A DNA stretch of 64,000 bases from Oscillospiraceae bacterium (lineage in GTDB: Bacteria; Bacillota_A; Clostridia; Oscillospirales; Oscillospiraceae), in the NCBI GenBank assembly GCA_017549325.1, contig JAFYVA010000044.1, forward strand, positions 1 to 64,000, read 5' to 3'. Positions 34,746 through 44,187 of the stretch are shown piece by piece. Within the stretch, counting starts at the first letter, position 1. Each line of letters starts with the position of its first letter. The notes below the pieces were generated by a model that saw only the letters and a list, made by a program, of their open reading frames with translations, was not told the origin of the DNA and ran no database searches. Both the position numbers and the translations under genes were made by a program.

Positions 34746-35999
34746 ATGAAGGAACTGTATGTAGTGAATTGCTGCCGTACCGCCGTGGGTTCTTTCGGTG
34801 GTTCTCTCAAGGATGTCAGCGCCGCAGATCTGGGCGCCATCGCTGTGAAGGAAGCACTCAAGCGCGCCAATGTGGCTCCCGAGGCTGTGGATGAGGTCAT
34901 GTTTGGCTGCGTCCTGACTGCTGCTCAGGGCCAGAACGTTGCCCGTCAGGTCTCCGTCAAGGCCGGCATTCCTTATTCCGTCCCCTCCTACACCGTGGGT
35001 ATGGTCTGCGGCTCCGGCATGAAGTCCGTGATCGAGGGCGCCCGCTCCATTCTGGCCGGCGATGCTGACATCATTGTCTGCGGCGGTACCGAGAACATGA
35101 GCGCTGCTCCCTATGCAATGCCCAACGCCCGTTACGGCGCCCGTATGGGTCACACCAAGCTGATCGACACCATGATCAAGGACGGTCTGTGGGACGCTTA
35201 CAACGATTATCACATGGGCACCACCGCCGAGAACATCAACGACATCTGGGGCATCACCCGTGCCGAGCAGGATGCTTTCGCCGCCGCCTCTCAGCAGAAG
35301 GCTGAGGCCGCTCAGGCTGCCGGCCGTTTCGATGACGAGATCGTTGCCGTTCCCGTCAAGGTGAAGAAGGAGATCGTGGAGTTCAAGAAGGACGAGTATC
35401 CCAAGGCCGGCGTTACCGCTGAGAGCATCGCCAAGCTGCGCGGCGCTTTCCCCGTCCTGCCCGAGACCGCCGATGTGGTGCATACCTTCGAGCTGACCGG
35501 CGTCCACGCTGACGATGCCAACCAGCATGTCCAGCGCGTCACCGCTGCCAACGCCTCCGGTATCAACGACGGTGCTGCCGCCATCATTCTGGCCTCCGGT
35601 GAGGCTGTTGCCAAGTACGGCCTCAAGCCCATGGCCAAGCTGATCGGCTGGGGCCAGGGCGGCGTCGATCCCAAGATCATGGGTGTCGGCCCCGTGCCCG
35701 CTTCCCGTCAGGCCATGGCCAAGGCCGGTGTCACCATCGATGAGATCGATCTGATCGAGGCCAACGAGGCCTTCGCTGCACAGTCCATCGCTGTGGGCCG
35801 TGAGCTGGGCTTTGATACCGCTAAGCTGAACGTCAACGGCGGCGCTATCGCCATCGGCCACCCCGTTGGTGCCTCCGGCGCCCGCATCATCGTCACTCTG
35901 CTGCACGAGATGATGAAGCGCGACGATGCCAAGAAGGGTCTTGCCACTCTGTGCATCGGCGGCGGCCAGGGTGTTGCCACCATCTTCGAGAAGTGCTAA
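34746..35999 (+). CDS. Acetyl-CoA C-acetyltransferase (thiolase) with insert
   Basis: This enzyme condenses two acetyl-CoA to acetoacetyl-CoA, the entry to butyrate or butanol fermentation. The 417-residue protein has the acyl-accepting Cys88 in '[11 protein letters not shown]', His372 in '[14 protein letters not shown]' and Cys403 in 'TLCIGGGQG'. About 24 extra residues (roughly 235-266) replace the usual short 'AFKKDGTVTAG' stretch before '[11 protein letters not shown]'; the frame and codon use continue normally through it. AGGAGG precedes the ATG. It is a single gene with promoter and terminator, without the crotonase or dehydrogenase genes often seen beside it. Confidence 0.93.
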   Translation: MKELYVVNCCRTAVGSFGGSLKDVSAADLGAIAVKEALKRANVAPEAVDEVMFGCVLTAAQGQNVARQVSVKAGIPYSVPSYTVGMVCGSGMKSVIEGARSILAGDADIIVCGGTENMSAAPYAMPNARYGARMGHTKLIDTMIKDGLWDAYNDYHMGTTAENINDIWGITRAEQDAFAAASQQKAEAAQAAGRFDDEIVAVPVKVKKEIVEFKKDEYPKAGVTAESIAKLRGAFPVLPETADVVHTFELTGVHADDANQHVQRVTAANASGINDGAAAIILASGEAVAKYGLKPMAKLIGWGQGGVDPKIMGVGPVPASRQAMAKAGVTIDEIDLIEANEAFAAQSIAVGRELGFDTAKLNVNGGAIAIGHPVGASGARIIVTLLHEMMKRDDAKKGLATLCIGGGQGVATIFEKC

Positions 36000-36006
36000 A
36001 GAAAAA

Positions 36007-36046
36007 CGCAAAAAAAGAAAGCCCGAACGGGCTTTCTTTTTTTGCG
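36007..36046. terminator. Bidirectional terminator
   Basis: CGCAAAAAAAGAAAGCCCG pairs with CGGGCTTTCTTTTTTTGCG between the thiolase and MATE genes. Confidence 0.9.
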
Positions 36047-36063
36047 CTTATATGCAGGAGCGA

Positions 36064-37437
36064 TCACGCCTCTTCCCGCGTCAGCTTTTTGATCCACTTA
36101 TATCCGCGGAACCGCAGGAAGGTGGGCAGACCCTTGAAGATCTGATCGGACTGGATGACCATCACCACGGCGGGCACCGACCAGTGCCACCAGAAGGCAC
36201 TCATAAAGCTCAGGGGCATCACGATGAGCCATGTGGAGACGATGTTCATGTACATGGTGAATTTGGCGTCGCCGCCGCCACGGATAATGCCGAAGCTGAC
36301 GGGCATCTGGTAGCTCATGCCCACCATGATGACGCTCATGATGACCATCAGTGTGTCTGCCAGTTCGTAGGTGCTGGGCGTGAGGCTGTAGAGAGACAGC
36401 AGGGGACGGCGCAGCAGGAGAAGAACAACACCCAACACCAGACCGATGGACACGCTCAGCACACTGAGCGTTCGTCCGTCGGAGCGCACCCGCCGGAGAT
36501 CGCCCTTGCCGATGGCGGTGCCGATCATAACGGCACAGGCGGCACTCATGGCCTGTACGATCACCTTGAGATACTGGTAGAAGGTGGTGGCCACGCTGTT
36601 GGCGGCAATGGCGTCGGAGGAGAGGTGGCCGAGGATGGCCGTCTGCATGGGGACGGAGACGGACCAGAGGAGCTGGCTCAACATAACGGGGGTGTCCACC
36701 TTGATAAAGTCCCGCAACAGCGCCCGATCGCCCTTGAGGAAGTTCTCGGAGAAGAGGCAGAGCTTCTTGTCAACCTTTAGCAGGTACACCACCACGATGC
36801 CCAGTTCCACGATGCGGGCTACCATGGTGCCAATGGCGGCGCCGCGGATGCCCATCTCGGGGAAACCGAAGCGGCCGAAGATCAGCGTGTAGTTGATGGC
36901 CACATTGATGATGAGGCTGGTCAGGGAGGTAATGAAAGCGATGCGCACCGTACCGACACTGCGCAGTGCGGCTACGAAGATGCTGTAGAAGATGAACAGG
37001 GGGAAGGTGTATTGCAGGATGGAGAGGTACTCCATACCGGCGGCGATGATGGTTTCATCCGGCGTGAACAGACCCAGCAGCTGATGGGGTATCGCGACAC
37101 ACAGCACCACCACAATGAGACTCAGACCAAGGCCGAACTTCAACGCAATACCGGTAAGACGGCGGATGGGGCTGACACGGTTCTGACCCCAGTATTGGGC
37201 GGCCAGCGCCACAAGACCGTCGCCGATGCCGAGGGCCAGCTGCTGCACCACGAAGAAGATCTGGTTTACGGTGGCGGCGCTGCTCAGCGCCGTCTGGCTG
37301 TAGCTACCCAGCATGATGTTGTCGGCCATATTGACACTGTAGGCCACCAGATTTTGCAGTGCAATGGTCAGCAAAAGGGGAAACAGTGTGCGGTAAAAGG
37401 CCGTATCTTTTGTGAAAAAAGCGTCTTTTGTGTTCAT
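36064..37437 (-). CDS. MATE-family efflux transporter
   Basis: This integral membrane antiporter exports drugs or metabolites using sodium or proton flow. The 457-residue protein has about twelve helices in two related halves, with MATE-type motifs ('LTIALQNLVAYSVNMADNIMLG' features in helix 1 and 'LALGIGDGLVALAAQYWGQ' after it). The ATG at 37437 has a G-rich site (AGGGGGT) 8 bases upstream; an ATG further upstream lies in the preceding terminator. It lies downstream of two tRNA genes but behind their terminator. Substrate unknown. Confidence 0.92.
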   Translation of the reverse strand: MNTKDAFFTKDTAFYRTLFPLLLTIALQNLVAYSVNMADNIMLGSYSQTALSSAATVNQIFFVVQQLALGIGDGLVALAAQYWGQNRVSPIRRLTGIALKFGLGLSLIVVVLCVAIPHQLLGLFTPDETIIAAGMEYLSILQYTFPLFIFYSIFVAALRSVGTVRIAFITSLTSLIINVAINYTLIFGRFGFPEMGIRGAAIGTMVARIVELGIVVVYLLKVDKKLCLFSENFLKGDRALLRDFIKVDTPVMLSQLLWSVSVPMQTAILGHLSSDAIAANSVATTFYQYLKVIVQAMSAACAVMIGTAIGKGDLRRVRSDGRTLSVLSVSIGLVLGVVLLLLRRPLLSLYSLTPSTYELADTLMVIMSVIMVGMSYQMPVSFGIIRGGGDAKFTMYMNIVSTWLIVMPLSFMSAFWWHWSVPAVVMVIQSDQIFKGLPTFLRFRGYKWIKKLTREEA

Positions 37438-37465
37438 GGGAACGACCCCCTGCAGAAAATGCAAG

Positions 37466-37498
37466 AAATAACAGCCATCCGGATGGATGGCTGTTTTC
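37466..37498 (-). terminator. Terminator of the tRNA-Leu/tRNA-Met operon
   Basis: AACAGCCATCC pairs with GGATGGCTGTT just after the CCA end of tRNA-Met; the minus-strand tail ATTTCTT is only moderately T-rich. Confidence 0.7.
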
Positions 37499-37500
37499 TT

Positions 37501-37576
<76 letters not shown>

Positions 37577-37594
37577 ATATTTAGGTACCGGAAA

Positions 37595-37680
37595 TGGTGC
37601 CGGTGACCGGACTCGAACCGGTACGGTATTGCTACCGGGAGATTTTAAGTCTCCTGTGTCTACCATTCCACCACACCGGC
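37595..37680 (-). tRNA. tRNA-Leu (anticodon TAA)
   Basis: An 86-base class II tRNA. The acceptor stem GCCGGTG pairs with CACCGGC and CCA is encoded. The anticodon stem GGAGA/TCTCC holds loop CTTAAAA, and there is a long variable arm (CGGT...ACCG) as expected for leucine. Confidence 0.95.
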
Positions 37681-37697
37681 GGATACTGGCAACGGTT

Positions 37698-37726
37698 AGG
37701 ATATCACATTTTGCCTTTTGCGTCAA
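37698..37726 (-). promoter_or_regulatory. Promoter of the tRNA-Leu/tRNA-Met operon
   Basis: On the minus strand TTGACG, 17-base spacer and TATCCT, 18 bases before the tRNA-Leu 5' end. Confidence 0.82.
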
Positions 37727-37788
37727 CCCCTTTTTTCAAAATTTCTTCCGACAGCATCTGACAGGCGGCTCGTTTTTTGCCTTTTCTA

Positions 37789-37816
37789 TGGACAAGCGGG
37801 AAAAACACTATATAAT
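37789..37816 (+). promoter_or_regulatory. Promoter of the amidohydrolase operon
   Basis: TGGACA (37789-37794), 16-base spacer, TATAAT (37811-37816). Confidence 0.7.
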
Positions 37817-37856
37817 AGAGATAAAAGCATATGTTGGCAGAGGTGAGTATATGCAT

Positions 37857-39158
37857 ATGACGGAGACGATCAAACACCGCGCCGCAGAGCTGCAGAGCCG
37901 GATGGTACTGTGGCGGCGAGACTTTCATCAATATGCCGAAAAAGGCTGGTGCGAGATGCGTACCGCCTCGATCGTTGGCCGAGAGCTGACGGAGCTTGGC
38001 TATGAGGTGCTCATGGGCGAGGATGCCTGCTGTCGGGAGGGACGCATGGGTGTGCCGCCTGAGGCGGAGCTGGCGGCGCAATACCGCCGCGCCGTGGAGC
38101 AGGGGGCCGATGCTGAGCTGGTGGAGCGCACCTGCGGCGGTATGACTGCCGTGGTGGGTATTCTCCGCTGTGGCGAAGGACCTACCATGGCGCTGCGCTT
38201 CGATATGGATGCGCTGGGCCTCGTCGAATCGGAGGAGGCTGACCATCGCCCCGCAGCAGAGGGATTTGCCTCTGTCAATGACGGTGCAATGCACGCCTGC
38301 GGCCATGACGGCCACACGGCGGTGGGTTTGGCGGTTGCCGGGATCTTGATGGAGTTGAAAGACAGCCTCCACGGTACGGTAAAGCTGCTTTTCCAGCCTG
38401 CCGAAGAGGGTGTGCGCGGCGCCGGAGCCATGGTGGACAGGGGCCTCCTGGACGGCGTGGACTATCTGCTGGGCGCCCATGTGACAGAGAATGAGGGTCT
38501 TGAGGACTTTGCGGTAGTGCCCGGTTCCAACGGCTCTTTTGCCACGGCAAAGTATGATGTGGTGTTCCGCGGACTTTCCGCCCATGCCGGCGGAGCGCCC
38601 CATGAGGGCAACAACGCCATGTTGGCCGCGGCTACGGCGGTGCTGAATCTGCAGGCCATTCCCCGCCATGGAGAGGGGGCTTCCCGCATCAATGTGGGGC
38701 GTCTGGAGGCAGGTTCCGGCAGAAATGTCATCTGCGACGAGGCCAAGCTGGAACTGGAGGTGCGCGGCGCCACTGCAAAGGTCAATGACTACATGGCCGG
38801 ATACGCCCTGCGCATTGTGGAAAGTGCCGCCGCCATGCACGGCTGCACCGTGAGCTATACACCGGTGGGTGCGGCGGATGCCATGGACAGTGATGTGTCG
38901 CTGGCGCAGCGGCTGCGCGGTGCATGGGAGAAGGCGGGGCTGGCGGTTGCGCCGCAGGATATGATGGTGCTGGACGGCAGTGAAGATTTTGCCACCATGA
39001 TGGGCCGCGTGCAGCATCAAGGGGGAGAGGCCACCTTTTTCCGTGTGCTGACACGCTGCTATGCAGGGGCCCACAACCGCCGTTTTGATTTTGAGGAATC
39101 CTGCCTGCAAACGGCCGCGCAGCTGTTCTGCACCGCGGTGTATGAATTGATGAAATAA
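37857..39158 (+). CDS. M20-family amidohydrolase (AbgA/AbgB-like)
   Basis: This metal-dependent amidohydrolase cleaves N-acyl or aminobenzoyl amino acids. The 433-residue protein has 'RRDFHQYAEKGWCEMRTA', metal-binding 'MHACGHDGHTAVGLA', catalytic Glu in 'FQPAEEGVRGAGAM' and the dimerisation region 'GLSAHAGGAPHEGNNAML'. A roughly 60-residue stretch after the N terminus resembles the p-aminobenzoyl-glutamate hydrolase group. AGGTGAG lies 9 bases before the ATG at 37857; an ATG at 37851 is too close to it. It is the first gene of an operon with an aldo-keto reductase and DUF1847. Confidence 0.87.
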   Translation: MTETIKHRAAELQSRMVLWRRDFHQYAEKGWCEMRTASIVGRELTELGYEVLMGEDACCREGRMGVPPEAELAAQYRRAVEQGADAELVERTCGGMTAVVGILRCGEGPTMALRFDMDALGLVESEEADHRPAAEGFASVNDGAMHACGHDGHTAVGLAVAGILMELKDSLHGTVKLLFQPAEEGVRGAGAMVDRGLLDGVDYLLGAHVTENEGLEDFAVVPGSNGSFATAKYDVVFRGLSAHAGGAPHEGNNAMLAAATAVLNLQAIPRHGEGASRINVGRLEAGSGRNVICDEAKLELEVRGATAKVNDYMAGYALRIVESAAAMHGCTVSYTPVGAADAMDSDVSLAQRLRGAWEKAGLAVAPQDMMVLDGSEDFATMMGRVQHQGGEATFFRVLTRCYAGAHNRRFDFEESCLQTAAQLFCTAVYELMK

Positions 39159-39181
39159 TCGGACAGAAGAGGAGAAGAAAG

Positions 39182-40297
39182 ATGAATCCGTTTGAGAATG
39201 TGAAGAAGAACTTCGGCTTTGGCTGTATGCGCCTGCCCATGGTGGACGGCGAGGTGGACTGCGCGGAGTTCACCAGAATGGTGGATGCCTTTTTGGAGGC
39301 GGGCTTTAACTATTTTGATACCGCCCACGGCTATCTGGACGGCAAGAGCGAAACGGCACTGAAGACGTGCCTCACCTCCCGCTATCCCCGTGAGAAGTAT
39401 ATCCTGACCAACAAGCTCTCCACCAACTTTTTCGAGACCAACGAGGAGATCCGTCCGCTGTTTGCCGGCCAGTTGGAGGCCTGCGGTGTGGAGTATTTTG
39501 ATTTCTATCTGATGCACGCCCAGAATGCCGAGCGGTTCGTCAAGTATAAGAATTGCCGCGCCTATGAGACGGCGCTGGAACTGAAGGAGGAGGGCCTCAT
39601 CCGTCATCTGGGCCTTTCCTTCCACGATAAGGCTGACGTGCTGGATCAGATCCTCACCGAGTATCCTCAGGTAGAGGCAGTGCAGCTCCAACTCAACTAT
39701 GTGGATATGGAAGATCCCCTGGTGGAGAGCCGGAAGTGTCTGGAGGTCTGCCGTAAGCACGGCAAACCCGTTATCGTGATGGAGCCGGTGAAGGGCGGCG
39801 CACTGGTGAAGCTGCCGGAGGACGCCCAGCAGGTGTTTACTGCGCTCGGCGGTGGCAGCAATGCCTCCTATGCCATTCGTTTCGCCGCGTCCCAGGAGGG
39901 GGTCGCGATGGTGCTCTCCGGTATGGGCAGCATGGCCATGATGGAGGATAACGTCAGCTTCATGCAGGAGTTCCGTCCTCTTGACGAGGGCGAGCAGGCA
40001 GCAGTAACGAAGGTCTGCGATATCTTCAACTCTCTTGGCGGCATTTCCTGCACGGCCTGCCGCTACTGCACCGAGGTCTGCCCCAAGGGCATTCCCATCC
40101 CTGACTTCTTTATGTGCATGAACGGCAAGGTGCGCTTTGACGATCCCGGCGCCACCTTCTTCTACCATGAGTTGCGAAAGAATACCGGTGTCAGCGCCGC
40201 AGACTGCATCGAGTGCGGTGCCTGCGAAAACGCCTGCCCGCAGCATTTGGAGATTCGTTCGCTGCTCAAAGATGTTGCCGCCGCCTTTGGCGAGTGA
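39182..40297 (+). CDS. Aldo/keto reductase with C-terminal ferredoxin domain
   Basis: The 371-residue protein joins an NADPH-type aldo/keto reductase barrel (1-275, 'NYFDTAHGYLDGKSE' with catalytic Asp and Tyr, 'VIVMEPVKGGAL') to a C-terminal iron-sulfur region (about 285-371). That region has 'CTACRYCTEVCP' and 'CIECGACENACP', each able to hold a 4Fe-4S cluster. Such fused reductases are common in anaerobes, and their substrates are mostly unknown. It starts 23 bases after the amidohydrolase and ends 15 bases before the next gene. Confidence 0.92.
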   Translation: MNPFENVKKNFGFGCMRLPMVDGEVDCAEFTRMVDAFLEAGFNYFDTAHGYLDGKSETALKTCLTSRYPREKYILTNKLSTNFFETNEEIRPLFAGQLEACGVEYFDFYLMHAQNAERFVKYKNCRAYETALELKEEGLIRHLGLSFHDKADVLDQILTEYPQVEAVQLQLNYVDMEDPLVESRKCLEVCRKHGKPVIVMEPVKGGALVKLPEDAQQVFTALGGGSNASYAIRFAASQEGVAMVLSGMGSMAMMEDNVSFMQEFRPLDEGEQAAVTKVCDIFNSLGGISCTACRYCTEVCPKGIPIPDFFMCMNGKVRFDDPGATFFYHELRKNTGVSAADCIECGACENACPQHLEIRSLLKDVAAAFGE

Positions 40298-40312
40298 GAA
40301 GGAAAAAAGAGA

Positions 40313-40954
40313 ATGGACGAGAAGAAGACACCCTGCCTCTCCTGCGTAGATTGCCACGTATACCACTGCCACTACCAAAACAGCCACTATCCCGAGTTCT
40401 GCCTGACCACCAACATGAATCAGGAGACCTACAAGCGCGCGATGGATGCCCTCAACGGTGAGGATAACCGCGTTGCCGTGGCGGCGGCGCAGGTAGAGTA
40501 TGAAGGCTACGGTAAGCGCACCCGCGTGGAAGAAGTGATCCAGTTTGCCAAGAAACTGGGAGCGAAAAAGCTGGGCATCGCCACCTGCCTCGGCCTTATC
40601 GAGGAGTCCCGCACGCTTACCAAGATCCTGCGGATCAACGGCTTTGAGGTCTATGGCGTGGTGTGCAAATGCGGCGCAACGCCCAAGACGGACATCGGCA
40701 TTCCTGCCGAGTGTGATGCGGTGGGTGCGAATATGTGCAACCCCGTGCTGCAGGCGGAGCTGCTGAATGATGCCGGTACAGAGCTGAACCTTATTATGGG
40801 TCTGTGTGTGGGGCACGACAGCCTCTTTATCAAGCACTCCAACGCCCTTTGCACCAACGTGGTGACGAAAGATCGCGTGCTGGGTCACAACCCCGCTGCG
40901 GCCCTCTACACCTCGGGTATGTATTACCAGCGTCTTTTTAAAGAGCAGGAGTAA
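40313..40954 (+). CDS. DUF1847 cysteine-rich protein
   Basis: The 213-residue cytoplasmic protein has a cysteine cluster at the N terminus ('CLSCVDCHVYHCHYQNSHYPEFC') and further conserved Cys residues ('VCKCGATPK', 'MCNPVLQ', 'GLCVGHDS'). This pattern fits DUF1847, a family of anaerobes with no known function and probable metal or Fe-S binding. It is the last gene of the operon; the neighbouring Fe-S reductase suggests a shared redox role, which is inference. Confidence 0.83.
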   Translation: MDEKKTPCLSCVDCHVYHCHYQNSHYPEFCLTTNMNQETYKRAMDALNGEDNRVAVAAAQVEYEGYGKRTRVEEVIQFAKKLGAKKLGIATCLGLIEESRTLTKILRINGFEVYGVVCKCGATPKTDIGIPAECDAVGANMCNPVLQAELLNDAGTELNLIMGLCVGHDSLFIKHSNALCTNVVTKDRVLGHNPAAALYTSGMYYQRLFKEQE

Positions 40955-40965
40955 AAACAAATGGG

Positions 40966-40997
40966 AGAACAGCCGCCTCGCGCGGCTGTTCTTTTTT
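40966..40997 (+). terminator. Terminator of the amidohydrolase operon
   Basis: AGAACAGCCGC-ctcgc-GCGGCTGTTCT followed by TTTTT. Confidence 0.88.
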
Positions 40998-40998
40998 C

Positions 40999-41027
40999 TT
41001 GAAAAAGGAAATTGAGTATGCTAAACT
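40999..41027 (+). promoter_or_regulatory. Promoter of the GltS-like symporter gene
   Basis: TTGAAA (40999-41004), 17-base spacer, TAAACT (41022-41027). It begins right at the end of the preceding terminator. Confidence 0.68.
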
Positions 41028-41110
41028 GGAGAGCACAGTGGGTCGCAGACCTGCTTTTACATAGATGTTCCTACCCACAGAATTCCATATAGAATGGAGG
41101 GAATCCCATT

Positions 41111-42553
41111 ATGAACCATGCATCCGGTTGGGATTTTACAATGGCGAATTATGACGCCGTTTGGGCGTTTATGGTGCAGCTTGGATTGCTGCTTTTGTTC
41201 CTGGTGCTGGGTAATGTGTTGCGCCGTACCATCCCCCTGTTCCGCAAGTGCCTGATCCCCTCGGCACTGCTGGGTGGTGCGCTGTTGCTGATCGTGAATA
41301 TCATTACCAAGCAGTTCGGTTTTACCATGGTGGATAACCGCCTTATGCAGGTGATCACCTATCATTGTCTGGCCATCGGTTTTGCCGCCATGTCTCTTAA
41401 GACGGAAAAGAGTGCCCACAAGACCCGCAAAGCACAGGTAGTGGAGTTCGGCGCTCTGCAGGGCGGCACCTATATGCTGCAGGCCTTCGTCGGCCTCGGC
41501 ATCACCGTGATTTTGTTCCTGCTGACCCGTTACGGTAAGAATGTTGTCTCCTATATTTGCGGCTTGATCCTGCCGTTGGCCTTTGGTCAGGGCCCGGGCA
41601 ACGCTCTGAGCTGGGACATCAATTTTACCAACACCCCCGCAGCCCAGTTTGCCGGTAACGGCAGCTTCGGCCTGTCTCTGGCCTCCATCGGCTTTGTGGT
41701 GGCCTCTGTGTTTGGTGTGCTGTACATCAACATCCAGAAAAAGCGCGGTGATCTGAAAGTTCGCAGCGCCCGCCCCGACAACGGCCAGGTGGTCGATCAG
41801 ACCAACCCCACCGGCAGCGAGATCCCCGACAATGAGTCGGTGGATAAGTTCACCCTGCAGGTCGGTTTCGTGGCGTTGGCCTACGCCATCGCCTTTGGCT
41901 TTATGTATCTGCTAGGCATCCTGTCCGATTTTACCAACAGCATTGCCTGGGGTTTTAACTTCCTGTGGGCCTCTCTGGCGGCCATGCTCATCAAGTTCAT
42001 TGTCAAGCATCTGCGCCGCAGCAATGTGATGCACCGCGACTACATCAACAACTATCAGATGGACCGCGTTTCCGGCTTCGCCTTCGATATGATGATCGTG
42101 GCCGGTGTGGCGGCTATTGAGATCAACGATATCAAGAACTACATCCTGCCCATCGTGATCCTCAGCCTCGTCGGTACGCTGGTCACCCGTGTGTATATCC
42201 GCGCCGTGGCCAAGGAGTGCTTCCCCGGTCTGGAGCACGAGTTCTTCCTCATGTGCTTCGGCACCCTCACGGGCACTGCCTCCAACGGCATGATCCTGAT
42301 GAAAGAGGTGGATCCCGGCCTGCGCACCCCCGTGTCCAGCCTGTACATCCTGTCCAACTTCCCGGCCATGGTGATGATCGCACCGCTGCTGTTCCTGTTG
42401 GGCTTTGCCGGTCAGTCCCTGACCAACGCCCTCATCGCCTGCGGTATCTTCTTTGTGCTGTGGGTAGTTTATTCCATCTATCTCTTCCGCCGCCGCATCT
42501 TTAAGAAGAAGTATAACGGTGCCACGGCAGAAGCGTGGACGGAAGAGGAATAA
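41111..42553 (+). CDS. Sodium:glutamate symporter family (GltS-like) protein
   Basis: The 480-residue membrane protein has about eleven helices in two inverted halves and the ESS-family loop 'AFGQGPGNALSW', with 'GTLTGTASNGMILMKEVDPG' in the second half. GltS members import glutamate with sodium. This protein is longer than E. coli GltS (about 400), mainly in the central loop (about 215-250), so another carboxylate is possible. GGAGGG lies 9 bases before the ATG. It is a single gene. Confidence 0.85.
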   Translation: MNHASGWDFTMANYDAVWAFMVQLGLLLLFLVLGNVLRRTIPLFRKCLIPSALLGGALLLIVNIITKQFGFTMVDNRLMQVITYHCLAIGFAAMSLKTEKSAHKTRKAQVVEFGALQGGTYMLQAFVGLGITVILFLLTRYGKNVVSYICGLILPLAFGQGPGNALSWDINFTNTPAAQFAGNGSFGLSLASIGFVVASVFGVLYINIQKKRGDLKVRSARPDNGQVVDQTNPTGSEIPDNESVDKFTLQVGFVALAYAIAFGFMYLLGILSDFTNSIAWGFNFLWASLAAMLIKFIVKHLRRSNVMHRDYINNYQMDRVSGFAFDMMIVAGVAAIEINDIKNYILPIVILSLVGTLVTRVYIRAVAKECFPGLEHEFFLMCFGTLTGTASNGMILMKEVDPGLRTPVSSLYILSNFPAMVMIAPLLFLLGFAGQSLTNALIACGIFFVLWVVYSIYLFRRRIFKKKYNGATAEAWTEEE

Positions 42554-42570
42554 AATACGACCATTCCAAT

Positions 42571-42604
42571 AAAAAAACAGACACCTTCGGGTGTCTGTTT
42601 TTTT
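42571..42604. terminator. Bidirectional terminator
   Basis: AAAAAAACAGACACC-TTCG-GGTGTCTGTTTTTTT between the symporter gene and the response-regulator gene. Confidence 0.92.
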
Positions 42605-42606
42605 GC

Positions 42607-44187
42607 TTATTCACCTTTTTTGTGAAGCTTGCGGTAGTCCATGGGACTGAGCTGATGTGCCGCGCGGAAGGCATCTGCGAACCGACGGCTGTTGTTGTAG
42701 CCCACCTGCTGGGCGATCTCATAGGTTTTCATGTCGGTGTCCAGCACCAGATGAAGGGCCTGTTCCATCCGCACGCGGGTGAGATAGGCCTTGTAGTTCT
42801 GGCCCGTTTCGGCCTTGAAATAGGCGCTGAAATAGTGGGGGCTGACGCAGGCCACCTCTGCCAGCGTTTTCAGAGACAATTCTTCGGCGTAGTGTTCCTG
42901 AATATACTTTTGCGCCCGCACGATGTCAGCAGTACTGCGGCGGCTGGCGGCTTTATATACATCCGGAAGCAACTCACGATAGTAGTCCAGTACTGCCTGG
43001 CGCAGTGCCTCGAAAGTGTCACAACTTTCCAACAGATGCTGCAGCGAATCCTGCCGCTCGGCAAAGCTGCCGGGAAGGAGGCGGTTGGCGTAGAGCTGCT
43101 GGCACAGATTGCCGGAGAAAATCATGGTGCGGTTATAGGTGGCCACACGGTTGTTGTAGTGCAGGTCGGCGATAATGTCCAAAACCTGCTCCACATCCTG
43201 TTCCAGTGTGCCGGTTTTAGCCACGATATTTTCAAATACCTGCTTTACCGCCGCATCAAAGTCCTCGTTGGTGTAGGTGGGGGTGTGGGGTGTGCCGTCC
43301 CAGTGGAGGATCTGACACTGGTCAAAGTAGTACAGGTCAAAGGCGCGGGCGGCGTCCTCATAGGTGCGCATCAGTTCCTCGGCGCTGTGGCATAGGCGCC
43401 CCACACCTACGCGGAGAGTGTAGCCTGTTTTAGCTCCCGTACGATCCATAGCGGCGGTGAGGATGGCGTCAATATCTTCGCCGGGGGAGAAGATACCCAT
43501 CAGGCAGGCGCGGTTTTCCTCTTTGCGGAGGAAGCAGCCGTAGCCGTCCCGCTCCAGATCGTCCCGCACCGTGTTAAAGGCCACGAAGGTCTGTAGCAAA
43601 CGCCGCTCATAGGGGAGCTGCTCCAGCTGATGAACGCTTTCGCGGCTCAAACCGAAGCAAAGACCGGCAAAGACAGGGGAGTCCTTACCGCCCAACAAGG
43701 AAGTAAAGCTCTGGTAAAGATCGGTGCCCATGAACTCGTGACCCTCGGTTAGCTGAGCGAAGAAGTCCTGCATAGGCAGGGGGGTGTGTCGGAACAGTGC
43801 TGCTGTAGAGCTGTCAGCCATGAGACCCAGCGCCTTGCGCACTGCTTTTTCCAGCGCTTCAGAGGATACGGGCTTGAGGAGATACTCCACGGCACCGCCG
43901 GAGAGGGCCTGACGCACATATTCAAACTCTTCATAGCTGCTGACGAAAATGAATTTTGGTGCATCCGGTCCGCTTTTGTGGCGAGCCAACAGATCCAGAC
44001 CAGAGAGACCGGGCATGCGGATGTCGGTAACCACCAGGTCGGGCCGCGTCTCTAGAATCATCTGTTCAGCCTGTGTGCCATCCAGCGCTTCGCCCACCAC
44101 CTCAATGTCCAGCGCTTCCCAATCAATGAGGCGGCGCAGGCCGCGGAGGATTAGATTTTCGTCATCTGCCAGCAGTACTTTCCACAT
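42607..44187 (-). CDS. YesN-type response regulator with AraC DNA-binding domain
   Basis: The 526-residue cytoplasmic regulator has a receiver domain (1-120; acidic 'ADDEN' and phospho-acceptor Asp in 'LVVTDIRMPGLSG', 'YLLKPV'), a variable middle region (about 130-410) and two AraC-type helix-turn-helix motifs at the C terminus ('LSLKTLAEVACVSPHYFSAYFKAETGQNY', 'YEIAQQVGYNNSRRFADAFRA' features). Its start overlaps the kinase gene by 26 bases. With YesM-type kinases such regulators control carbohydrate transport, and the divergent sugar ABC operon is the obvious target. Confidence 0.94.
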   Translation of the reverse strand: MWKVLLADDENLILRGLRRLIDWEALDIEVVGEALDGTQAEQMILETRPDLVVTDIRMPGLSGLDLLARHKSGPDAPKFIFVSSYEEFEYVRQALSGGAVEYLLKPVSSEALEKAVRKALGLMADSSTAALFRHTPLPMQDFFAQLTEGHEFMGTDLYQSFTSLLGGKDSPVFAGLCFGLSRESVHQLEQLPYERRLLQTFVAFNTVRDDLERDGYGCFLRKEENRACLMGIFSPGEDIDAILTAAMDRTGAKTGYTLRVGVGRLCHSAEELMRTYEDAARAFDLYYFDQCQILHWDGTPHTPTYTNEDFDAAVKQVFENIVAKTGTLEQDVEQVLDIIADLHYNNRVATYNRTMIFSGNLCQQLYANRLLPGSFAERQDSLQHLLESCDTFEALRQAVLDYYRELLPDVYKAASRRSTADIVRAQKYIQEHYAEELSLKTLAEVACVSPHYFSAYFKAETGQNYKAYLTRVRMEQALHLVLDTDMKTYEIAQQVGYNNSRRFADAFRAAHQLSPMDYRKLHKKGE

